Shown: positions 6,390 through 11,833 of the stretch, in pieces | How positions within the stretch are numbered: the stretch's first letter is position 1 | Layout of the letters: every line of letters begins with the position of its first letter | Origin: Dehalococcoidia bacterium UBA5627 | GTDB taxonomy: Bacteria; Chloroflexota; Dehalococcoidia; Dehalococcoidales; UBA5627 | Length of the DNA stretch: 11,833 bases | Assembly: GCA_002421585.1 (NCBI GenBank) | Contig: DIKD01000114.1 | Coordinates: 1 to 11,833, forward strand | Direction of reading: 5' to 3' | Notes under the pieces: generated by a model | What the model was told of the DNA's origin: nothing | Seen by the model: the letters and a program-made list of their open reading frames with translations, nothing else | Database searches by the model: none | Program-made: the position numbers and the translations under genes

Positions 6390-6428
6390 AATTAACGGGG
6401 TCGATTATTAAATACAACCCCGTTAATT
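6390..6428 (-). terminator. Hairpin after the Re-citrate synthase-like gene, possible terminator
   Basis: Perfect 11-nt arms AATTAACGGGG (6390-6400) and CCCCGTTAATT (6418-6428) enclose a 17-nt loop. On the minus strand the stem is followed by AATTTATAA, AT-rich but not a true T run. It lies between the end of the synthase gene and the start of the glycosylase operon, where a terminator is expected. Confidence 0.5.
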
Positions 6429-6462
6429 ATAAAACTAAAATAAGTTTTATGCCCCGATATTT

Positions 6463-7701
6463 TTATTCCAAAGGAGTCAGGGTAAGCAGCTTTTTAGCGA
6501 CGTCGGGGTATGAAGCGATGAACTTGAGCTCATCCTCGGTAAGCGGTTTCTGCGCTTCGACGTTGGCATACCTTACCAGTTCCAGTATTCTGTTGGCTTC
6601 CCCTTTGTCTTTAAAGGAAATCGACATATTCCCCATAATATGGCCAAATCCTGAAATGCCGCTGTATTCGCCGGCGCAGATTTCCCTGCCGGTTTCAACC
6701 AGTTCGGGGTCTCCCCTGCCCAGCTCCTCAAAACCGTAGAGTTCATAGTTCTCAGGGTCTTTCAGCACACCATCGGCATGAATGCCGGATTCATGCGCAA
6801 AGGCATTGGCGCCTACGCCCACCTGATTGATGGGAATGGGAACTTCAAAAGCATAACTGGCAAACTTGGCAATCTTATAAGCTTTCGAAAGGTCGATGCC
6901 ATTTCCCAGTTGATATTTTTCGCCGAACCCTTTGGATTTGGTAATAGCAAGGATAGTAGCTACCAGGTCTGCATTGCCGCAGCGCTCACCGATACCGTTA
7001 ATGGTGGTGTTGATATAGGCGTCCTGTCCGCCGTCGATAACACCCTTGGCTCCGGCAATCGAAGTTGCGACAGCCATTCCAAGGTCGCCGTGACAGTGGA
7101 GTTCTATCGGAAGCTCTACATTCTCCGCCAGTGCTTTTACGGTTTCATAAATCGAGAACGGATTATCATAGCCGAGAGTATCGCAATATCTTAACCTTTC
7201 GGCGCCGTGTTCCTTGGCTACCTTTCCAAACTTTATAAGATATTCTATTTCAGTTCTCGAGGCATCCTCGGCGTTTACCCCGATGGTTTTTGTTCCGTAC
7301 GCTTTAGCGGCTTCGACTGCGGCTATCATATCGTTGACAATGTCGTCGCGGTTTTTTCTTCCCTGGAATTTGCCGTTAATCATCTGGTCGGAAGTGGAGA
7401 TTGAGAGGTTAAGATGCTCGAGTCCGGGCACCATTTTATATGCTAACTCGACATCAGCCACCATCGCCCTTATCCAACCTTCCAGCCTCATGTTTTTTAT
7501 GACGCCGCATTTAGCCAGTTCCAGATTGGCTTGTAAATAATTGGATTCGTGTCTGGTAGTCGGGAAACCGAATTCCGATTGGAATACTCCCATTTCGTCC
7601 AGATAGATGTTTATCATGGTCTTTTCCAGCTTGGAAAGACCTAATTTCGCTGTTTGAACACCATCCCTGTTGGTTACGTCAACTAAATAAATTTTTGGCA
7701 T
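6463..7701 (-). CDS. Re-citrate synthase / homocitrate synthase-like enzyme (DRE-TIM metallolyase)
   Basis: Claisen-type condensing enzyme that joins acetyl-CoA to a 2-oxoacid (oxaloacetate, 2-oxoglutarate or similar). The 412-residue protein has the family's catalytic and metal sites: NRDGVQ (11-16; R12, D13), HCHGDLGMA (202-210), NGIGERCGN (235-243) and HESGIHADG (303-311). It ends without the roughly 120-residue leucine-binding regulatory domain of 2-isopropylmalate synthase, so LeuA is unlikely. The architecture and sequence style match the Re-citrate synthases of anaerobes such as Clostridium kluyveri and Dehalococcoides, which replace ordinary citrate synthase; homocitrate synthase is the main alternative. 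I chose the ATG preceded by AGAGG (RBS) about 7 nt upstream; 23 further in-frame codons exist but are not family-like. It is transcribed alone, divergently from argC. Confidence 0.85.
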   Translation of the reverse strand: MPKIYLVDVTNRDGVQTAKLGLSKLEKTMINIYLDEMGVFQSEFGFPTTRHESNYLQANLELAKCGVIKNMRLEGWIRAMVADVELAYKMVPGLEHLNLSISTSDQMINGKFQGRKNRDDIVNDMIAAVEAAKAYGTKTIGVNAEDASRTEIEYLIKFGKVAKEHGAERLRYCDTLGYDNPFSIYETVKALAENVELPIELHCHGDLGMAVATSIAGAKGVIDGGQDAYINTTINGIGERCGNADLVATILAITKSKGFGEKYQLGNGIDLSKAYKIAKFASYAFEVPIPINQVGVGANAFAHESGIHADGVLKDPENYELYGFEELGRGDPELVETGREICAGEYSGISGFGHIMGNMSISFKDKGEANRILELVRYANVEAQKPLTEDELKFIASYPDVAKKLLTLTPLE

Positions 7702-7760
7702 ATTTCTACCTCTTTTTATAAAATAAGAAACATTAACCCATGATGAATGGTTAATAAATA

Positions 7761-7799
7761 ATGGTAGCACAATATTCTTTCAGCGGCAATTATGTGCTA
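7761..7799 (-). promoter_or_regulatory. Promoter of the synthase gene with operator-like inverted repeat
   Basis: On the minus strand TTGCCG (7784-7789) and TACCAT (7761-7766) are spaced 17 nt apart, each a four-of-six match. The perfect inverted half-sites TAGCACA (7765-7771) and TGTGCTA (7793-7799) frame this promoter, one overlapping the -10 and the other just upstream of the -35, with centres 28 nt apart. This is the arrangement expected of a repressor site. The plus-strand promoter for argC in the same gap is not clear; TATAAG at 7825-7830 is the best -10. Confidence 0.35.
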
Positions 7800-7898
7800 G
7801 AATTAATCAGTGTTTTTAATCCTGTATAAGATAATGAAACAGTCCTGTTAATATAAAATATTTAAAGTGAATCAAAGTTAGAATCAGGGGGCAGCGGA

Positions 7899-8936
7899 AT
7901 GGAAAAGATAAAAGTTGGAATTGTGAATGTTACCGGCTATGCCGGCATAGAATTAGCCCGGTTGCTGGTTCGGCATCCGTTTGTCGAGCTTTTTTCGGTT
8001 ACCGGCAGAAGCACCGCCGGCCAGAAGCTGGTTGAGGTATTTCCGCATATGACGGGCGCTGCCGACCTTACCATAGAATCCGAACTCGGCAATGTCGAGT
8101 TTGCCTTTGCAGCTATGCCCCACAAGGAAAGCGCATCTGAAGTTATGAAACTTATCGAGCGCGGTATCAAAGTGCTGGATATCAGCGCCGATTTTCGTTT
8201 GAGCAATCCCGAAGATTATAACGAGTGGTATGGTTTCACCCATCCCTCACCTGAGCTGTTGGATAAGGCGGTATACGGGTTGCCCGAGCTGTATCGTAAA
8301 GATATAGCCACGGCTGACCTCGTAGCCAATCCGGGTTGTTATCCGACCGGTGCCATACTGGCAATGGCTCCGGCAATCAAGCACGGTATTGTTGAAGAGG
8401 ATATTATCATCGACAGCAAATCGGGCATATCCGGCGCAGGCAGGACGCTGACTACCGTCAGCCACTACTCGGAAGCAAACGAAAACACCACTGCTTATGC
8501 CCTGAAAGGGCACCGCCATCTGCCGGAAATTGTACAGGAACTTACTTTTTTGAGCGGCGAAGCGGTAAATGTAACCTTTGTTCCGCATCTGGTGCCGATG
8601 ACGCGCGGCATTTTATCCACCTGCTATGCTTCTTTAAGGAGTGAGTTTGCCGATAAAGAAGACCTTCAGGCGGAAATCAACGTTATCTACCGCGAATTTT
8701 ATAAAGATGAGCCTTTCGTAAAGGTAGTAGATGCCCCTCCACATACCAAAAACACCTGGGGCAGCAATATGTGCCACGTCTATCCGTTCGTCGATTTGCG
8801 GACTGGGCGTCTCATCGTCGTAAGTTGCATCGATAACCTGGTTAAGGGTGCGGCGGGTCAGGCCATTCAGAATATGAATATCATGTCCGGCTTTGCAGAG
8901 GTGGCCGGTCTGGAAGCCCCGCCGATATATCCGTAA
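7899..8936 (+). CDS. argC: N-acetyl-gamma-glutamyl-phosphate reductase (ArgC; LysY possible)
   Basis: Catalyses NADPH-dependent reduction of N-acetylglutamyl phosphate to the semialdehyde, the third step of arginine synthesis. The 345-residue protein starts with the nucleotide-binding motif GIVNVTGYAG (7-16). It carries the catalytic cysteine C147 in NPGCYPTGA, the SGISGAGR loop (175-182), and the catalytic histidine motif GHRHLPEI (204-211). The end, VKGAAGQAIQNMNIMSGF, is the family signature. AGGGGGCAGCGGA supplies a ribosome binding site just before the ATG. No other arginine gene (argJ, argB, argD) is next to it: a transporter follows after a terminator. Because a homocitrate synthase-like gene lies divergently upstream, the LysW-pathway paralogue LysY is a possible alternative, but ArgC is the default reading. 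Confidence 0.92.
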   Translation: MEKIKVGIVNVTGYAGIELARLLVRHPFVELFSVTGRSTAGQKLVEVFPHMTGAADLTIESELGNVEFAFAAMPHKESASEVMKLIERGIKVLDISADFRLSNPEDYNEWYGFTHPSPELLDKAVYGLPELYRKDIATADLVANPGCYPTGAILAMAPAIKHGIVEEDIIIDSKSGISGAGRTLTTVSHYSEANENTTAYALKGHRHLPEIVQELTFLSGEAVNVTFVPHLVPMTRGILSTCYASLRSEFADKEDLQAEINVIYREFYKDEPFVKVVDAPPHTKNTWGSNMCHVYPFVDLRTGRLIVVSCIDNLVKGAAGQAIQNMNIMSGFAEVAGLEAPPIYP

Positions 8937-8984
8937 AAACTCGTTCTTTAACCCTCATCCGGCATACTGATGCATCGGCATGCC

Positions 8985-9010
8985 GCCTTCCCCCAGGGGA
9001 AGGCATTTTT
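8985..9010 (+). terminator. Intrinsic terminator after argC
   Basis: GCCTTCCCC (8985-8993) pairs perfectly with GGGGAAGGC (8996-9004) to give a GC-rich stem with a very short apparent loop, followed by A and five T (9006-9010). It lies 48 nt after the argC stop. The preceding ACCCTCATCCGGCAT stretch may be part of a repeat. Confidence 0.75.
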
Positions 9011-9015
9011 CGTAG

Positions 9016-9034
9016 GGACGACCATTGGCCGTCC
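9016..9034. repeat. Short palindrome downstream of the argC terminator
   Basis: GGACGACCA (9016-9024) and TGGCCGTCC (9026-9034) form an inverted repeat with one mismatch and a one-base centre. It resembles small intergenic palindromes common in bacterial genomes. The rest of the gap to 9117 shows no gene. Confidence 0.45.
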
Positions 9035-9117
9035 GCCTGTTTAGACTTCTGCCGGGACTCATTTCGGGTTTGGGACAAGACCACGAACAGCTTTCGTAAT
9101 CCTCTTTCTATAAACAA

Positions 9118-9146
9118 TTGCCTCCCCGCCTTTCTTCTGCTATGCT
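9118..9146 (+). promoter_or_regulatory. Promoter of the MFS transporter gene, giving an almost leaderless mRNA
   Basis: TTGCCT (9118-9123) and TATGCT (9141-9146), each matching four of six consensus bases, are spaced at the ideal 17 nt. Transcription would start near 9153, about 6 nt before the ATG, and no ribosome binding site is present. Confidence 0.45.
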
Positions 9147-9158
9147 TTAGCCTGCAAT

Positions 9159-10439
9159 ATGATGGAAGTTAAAAACCAATCAAGTCTTAAAAGCCGTCCA
9201 TTCGGCAGGTGGGATTATCTCAAAATCACCATACTGGTCTTTGCCACCACCGGGCTATGGCAGTCAATGCACTCCCTCATCCTTCCAATCAGAATTCTGG
9301 ATTTTGCCCCCGAAGCTGAAAAAAACACCTATCTCGGTTTGATGACCTTTGTCGGACTGATTATCGCCATGTTATTGCAGCCTGTCTTCGGAGCCATCAG
9401 CGACCGCTCCGGTTTTCGTATGGGGAAACGCCGACCCTTTATAATCATCGGCGTCTTATGTTTGTTACTTTTTCTGCCGGGTATCGGGCTTGCCGGCAGC
9501 TATGCGGTGATATTTGCCATTTATTGCGTGATGCAAATCTCCAGCAATGCCGTGCAGGGGGCACACCAGGGCTTCATTCCCGACATGGTTCCCGAAGGTA
9601 AGAAGGGGCAGGCCTCCGGTATAAAGGGCTTTGTGGAGATGCTGGGCGGGGTTATCCTTATCTATATCGTCGGTAAATTGATGGATAACTATGCCGCCGG
9701 TGATGGCGAACAGTGGCTGTGGTTTTCTCTTTTAATACCGGGAATCGTCTTACTTGTATGTATGCTGGTGACGGTTTTTACAGTAAAGGAGAAGCCCGGA
9801 GACATAGAAAACCGTTTTTCGATAAAAGAGGTTATCCGCAACACCTTTAAAATAGATATCAAGACGAACCGCGGGTTTTTATGGTTTTTAGCTTCCCGGC
9901 TGTTCTTTTTTGCCGGTCTGGGAATAATCCAGCAATTTTCATTGTACTTTTTAATGTATCTGGGGGTGCCCGCCCCGGCATCCGCTGCGGCAAGATTTCT
10001 TATTCTGGCGGTAGTCGGTATGCTGATTGTCGTTTATCCTGCCGGCCGGTTGTCGGATAAAATCGGGCGCAAACCGATTGCCATAACATCGGCTTTTATC
10101 GGGGCTTTCGGCATACTTTTAATAATCCTGACCAAGGACTATAACATGATAATGGTCGCTGCCGGATTTATCGGGGTGGCTCTGGGTGGGTTTTCCGGTA
10201 CCAACTGGGCAATGGCCATCGATATGGTATCAACCGGGGAAGAAGCGCGCTATCTCGGGATTGCCAACATGGCAACCGCCGGAGCCGGTGCGCTGGCGCG
10301 CCTTATCGGTCCGGTTATCGACTTCTTTGAAAAGCAGAGTTTAGGTATGGGATACCAGGTGATGCTGTTTACATGCCTGTTTTTGTTTGTGGTCGCTGGT
10401 CTGATTCTAACGCGTATCAGGGAGAGGTCTAACCGATAA
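9159..10439 (+). CDS. Major facilitator superfamily transporter, GPH/SLC45-like
   Basis: A 426-residue secondary transporter with about twelve hydrophobic helices. The loop after helix 2 contains GAISDRSGFRMGKRRP (78-93), a clear MFS motif A (G-D-R-G-K-R). The matching loop in the second half is PAGRLSDKIGRKP (294-306). The middle cytoplasmic loop (about 209-238) is charged. The N-terminal region with RILDFAPEAEKNTYLGLM and QGFIPDMVPEGKKGQASG resembles the sugar/cation symporter (GPH, sucrose-type) branch, so a sugar or related solute is a fair guess, but substrate cannot be fixed. Two ATGs stand in tandem (9159 and 9162); no Shine-Dalgarno is seen. Its 3' end overlaps the convergent DedA-like gene by 11 nt. 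Confidence 0.85.
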   Translation: MMEVKNQSSLKSRPFGRWDYLKITILVFATTGLWQSMHSLILPIRILDFAPEAEKNTYLGLMTFVGLIIAMLLQPVFGAISDRSGFRMGKRRPFIIIGVLCLLLFLPGIGLAGSYAVIFAIYCVMQISSNAVQGAHQGFIPDMVPEGKKGQASGIKGFVEMLGGVILIYIVGKLMDNYAAGDGEQWLWFSLLIPGIVLLVCMLVTVFTVKEKPGDIENRFSIKEVIRNTFKIDIKTNRGFLWFLASRLFFFAGLGIIQQFSLYFLMYLGVPAPASAAARFLILAVVGMLIVVYPAGRLSDKIGRKPIAITSAFIGAFGILLIILTKDYNMIMVAAGFIGVALGGFSGTNWAMAIDMVSTGEEARYLGIANMATAGAGALARLIGPVIDFFEKQSLGMGYQVMLFTCLFLFVVAGLILTRIRERSNR

Positions 10440-11040
10440 AGTTCAGTAATGCCTGCCACCCCAAAGCGCCGGCCCAGGCAACTAAGGTATAAAGAAGGGT
10501 TCTGCCCAGCCAGCAGGCAAAGAAGAATTTCCACACCGGGTAGCGTAGTGCTCCGGCTATGCAGCCGACAACATCGAATGCAAACGGAAAAACGGAGAGT
10601 AAAAAGATGGCGGGAGCGCCGTATCTGGACAGCCATGCTTCCAATTTAAAATACCAGCGATTGTTTTTTGTAGTAACCAGTGCCTGTCCACTATAACCGG
10701 CCAGATAACCCGTTAATTCTCCTACAGCGGCGCCGATACCGCCGGTTATACCTACCAGTGTTGCTGAGGGCAGGGTTGCGCCCAGAGCCGCTATCACCAC
10801 GAAATTACCGACCGGCAGTACGACGGATGCGTTTAATATGACGCTTATGATAAACGAACCGAAATAACCGTATCCCTTCAGGTTCTCTATCATATCGGGG
10901 TTATATCTATATGCCACAAAAACACCAACCACGATTGCCACGATGAAAACCAGCATTGATATAGGGAGAAGCCTTGTTTTAACCCAGGAAGGCTTGCACC
11001 GGGGTGGGGTTTCTTGCAATTCTTTATCGGTATCGTTCAT
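10429..11040 (-). CDS. DedA/VTT-domain (SNARE-associated) membrane protein
   Basis: A 203-residue integral membrane protein of the DedA/TVP38/VTT superfamily, several members of which act as lipid scramblases or flippases (for undecaprenyl phosphate or phosphatidylethanolamine in other bacteria). After a cytoplasmic N-terminus comes a first helix (about 23-44). The VTT core then spans about 60-180, with the glycine-rich re-entrant segment GGIGAAVGELTGYLAGYSG (100-118) and FPFAFDVVGCIAGALRYP (151-168). I start at the ATG at 11040; an upstream in-frame TTG at 11181 adds 47 residues unlike the family and overlaps the tatA promoter. No Shine-Dalgarno precedes the ATG. Neighbours give no functional clue; a lipid-related role is inferred from family only. 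Confidence 0.8.
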   Translation of the reverse strand: MNDTDKELQETPPRCKPSWVKTRLLPISMLVFIVAIVVGVFVAYRYNPDMIENLKGYGYFGSFIISVILNASVVLPVGNFVVIAALGATLPSATLVGITGGIGAAVGELTGYLAGYSGQALVTTKNNRWYFKLEAWLSRYGAPAIFLLSVFPFAFDVVGCIAGALRYPVWKFFFACWLGRTLLYTLVAWAGALGWQALLNFIG

Positions 11041-11050
11041 GTTGTTTGAT

Positions 11051-11079
11051 ATTCTATCATAACGGGGATAAGATATTAA
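11051..11079 (-). promoter_or_regulatory. Possible promoter of the DedA-like gene
   Basis: Minus-strand TTAATA (11074-11079) and TAGAAT (11051-11056) are spaced 17 nt apart. Initiation near 11044 would give a leader of only a few bases, in line with the absence of a ribosome binding site. TATGAT at 11056-11061 is an overlapping alternative -10. Confidence 0.35.
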
Positions 11080-11174
11080 AAAGTACCTTATTCGATGGCT
11101 ATTGTCAATTTGCAAATAGTTGCAGGCAAGTATTTTCGAGAGGGGGCGTCTTTTAACGGGTTTATTACTGTCGA

Positions 11175-11203
11175 TTGACAACTATATTACATTTGTGTAT
11201 TAT
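11175..11203 (+). promoter_or_regulatory. Strong sigma70-type promoter of tatA
   Basis: A perfect TTGACA (11175-11180) is followed after 17 nt by TATTAT (11198-11203, five of six matches). It is the best promoter in the window. Initiation near 11210 leaves a leader of about 127 nt before tatA, in which I see no strong hairpin or known riboswitch. The rest of the 296-bp divergent gap holds no credible gene. Confidence 0.7.
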
Positions 11204-11336
11204 TAGCTGGAATATAAATATGCTATAAGCCAATGATATCTGATCTTTACACCTCGTTCATCATCACCATTCATAAAGGGTTAGATTGTGTCTTGGCAAT
11301 TCGTTACAGTTATTAAACTAAGGGGGTTTTAAAAAC

Positions 11337-11627
11337 ATGGTAAGACCGGGTCCATTGGAAATAGGGCTAGTTCTGGTAATCATTCTTATTGTTTTCGGTG
11401 TAGGAAAACTTCCGCAGGTAGGCGCCTCACTGGGTAAGAGTATCAACGCATTCAAGAAGGGCACCCAGGGAGAAGAAGAGGAAGAGCAGGCTGCGGCAGC
11501 TAAAACAAAGAAAAAGGCTAAAAAGAAAAAGACTACAAGTAAGAAAGCATCTCAGGCAACTGAGGGCGCATCAGTAGGGGAAGCCAAACCTGCAGCAGAG
11601 GAAACCAAACCTGCCGAGCAGGCATAG
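11337..11627 (+). CDS. tatA: Twin-arginine translocase subunit TatA/TatE
   Basis: TatA oligomers form the pathway by which folded proteins with twin-arginine signals cross the cytoplasmic membrane. The 96-residue protein has the family layout: a short N-terminus, one membrane helix (about 6-20), the FGVGKLPQVG hinge (20-29), and an amphipathic helix (about 24-42, GASLGKSINAFKKG). The tail is unusual: an acidic run of five Glu (46-50) is followed by a Lys/Ala-rich segment (about 55-70) and then a low-complexity Ala/Glu/Pro/Lys end, rather like a histone H1 tail. AGGGGG at 11321-11326 is the ribosome binding site, 10 nt before the ATG. The gene is flanked by its own promoter and terminator, so it is probably a single-gene unit; tatC is not visible here. 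Confidence 0.93.
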   Translation: MVRPGPLEIGLVLVIILIVFGVGKLPQVGASLGKSINAFKKGTQGEEEEEQAAAAKTKKKAKKKKTTSKKASQATEGASVGEAKPAAEETKPAEQA

Positions 11628-11702
11628 TAGATTTTTCCGGGTGTAACAGATAATCGTTGCCCTGAACTGAATTCATTATTCTGGTAAGAATAGTTGTTAG
11701 AC

Positions 11703-11741
11703 ATATCCCCTTCCCTTAGGTTTGCAGGAAGGGGATATTTT
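11703..11741 (+). terminator. Intrinsic terminator after tatA
   Basis: Perfect 12-nt arms ATATCCCCTTCC (11703-11714) and GGAAGGGGATAT (11727-11738) enclose a 12-nt loop; four T in a row (11738-11741) follow. It lies about 75 nt after the tatA stop. Confidence 0.75.
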
Positions 11742-11772
11742 CAAAGGGTATTCGATCGGCTGTGTTCCCGCT

Positions 11773-11802
11773 TTGAGTATTTGATATCATTCTGAATATA
11801 TT
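11773..11802 (+). promoter_or_regulatory. Promoter of the gene leaving the window
   Basis: TTGAGT (11773-11778) and TATATT (11797-11802, five of six) are spaced 18 nt apart. TTGATA at 11781-11786 is a better -35 match but is only 10 nt from that -10. Confidence 0.4.
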
Positions 11803-11822
11803 GTAACGGAGGTGAAATACCG

Positions 11823-11833
11823 TTGCCGTTTAA
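11823..11833 (+). CDS. Start of an unidentified gene, cut by the window end
   Basis: A strong ribosome binding site, GGAGGTG (11808-11814), stands 8 nt before a TTG codon that opens a frame reading TTG CCG TTT. Terminator, promoter and ribosome binding site in that order point to a new transcription unit. Only three whole codons are present, so nothing can be said about the product. Confidence 0.4.

Noticed and set aside
6449..7540. Several plus-strand open frames opposite the Re-citrate synthase-like gene
   Set aside because: They are antisense shadows of a well-conserved enzyme and resemble no protein family.
7702..7770. Longer start for the Re-citrate synthase-like gene
   Set aside because: The extra 23 residues are not family-like, and the internal ATG at 7701 has a good AGAGG site; family members start directly with a sequence like MPKIYLVD.
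11041..11181. TTG-initiated N-terminal extension of the DedA-like protein
   Set aside because: The sequence is basic and non-family, has no ribosome binding site, and overlaps the -35 of the tatA promoter.
11233..11316. 27-codon open frame in the tatA leader, a possible leader peptide
   Set aside because: No ribosome binding site and no codon pattern suggesting attenuation; most likely chance.

Overview
The window reads as ordinary chromosomal DNA of an anaerobic bacterium with mid-range GC content. The gene set (RNase Y, YmdB-type phosphoesterase, PlsY, a Re-citrate synthase/homocitrate synthase-like enzyme, ArgC, TatA) and the style of the intergenic repeats fit a Dehalococcoidia-like Chloroflexota best. 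That assignment is inference; no rRNA or tRNA gene is present to confirm it. I see no phage, insertion sequence, CRISPR array or toxin-antitoxin pair.

Layout. (1) Positions 1-4449, plus strand: the 3' end of rny; a 270-bp gap full of small palindromic repeats; ymdB coupled by a 1-nt overlap to a PHP-domain phosphoesterase; a second repeat-bearing gap; then a tight set of a divergent plsY, a zinc-finger membrane protein and an unrecognised four-helix membrane protein. (2) Positions 4318-6335, minus strand: a three-gene operon read as DNA glycosylase (endonuclease III fold), GNAT acetyltransferase and sirtuin deacetylase, with an extended -10 promoter at its head. (3) Positions 6463-8936: a Re-citrate synthase-like gene (minus) divergent from argC (plus), separated by 197 bp that carry an inverted repeat resembling an operator. 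(4) Positions 9159-11040: an MFS transporter (plus) and a DedA/VTT membrane protein (minus) that converge and overlap by 11 nt. (5) Positions 11175-11833: tatA with a strong promoter and a clear terminator, then the promoter, ribosome binding site and first codons of a gene that leaves the window.

How the genes work together. rny, ymdB and the PHP gene look like an RNA-turnover or nucleotide-cleanup group. plsY and its two membrane partners belong to envelope and lipid synthesis. The glycosylase-GNAT-sirtuin operon places an acetyltransferase and a deacetylase in overlapping frames. The citrate/homocitrate-type synthase and argC both serve the 2-oxoglutarate/glutamate/arginine (or lysine) side of metabolism.

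The most notable observations are: a palindromic repeat that has become the 3' end of a membrane-protein gene, so that its reading frame now runs 132 nt antisense into the sirtuin gene; the coupled acetylation/deacetylation pair; and an endonuclease III-fold protein that lacks the lyase lysine. I did not find a clearly new multi-gene system.
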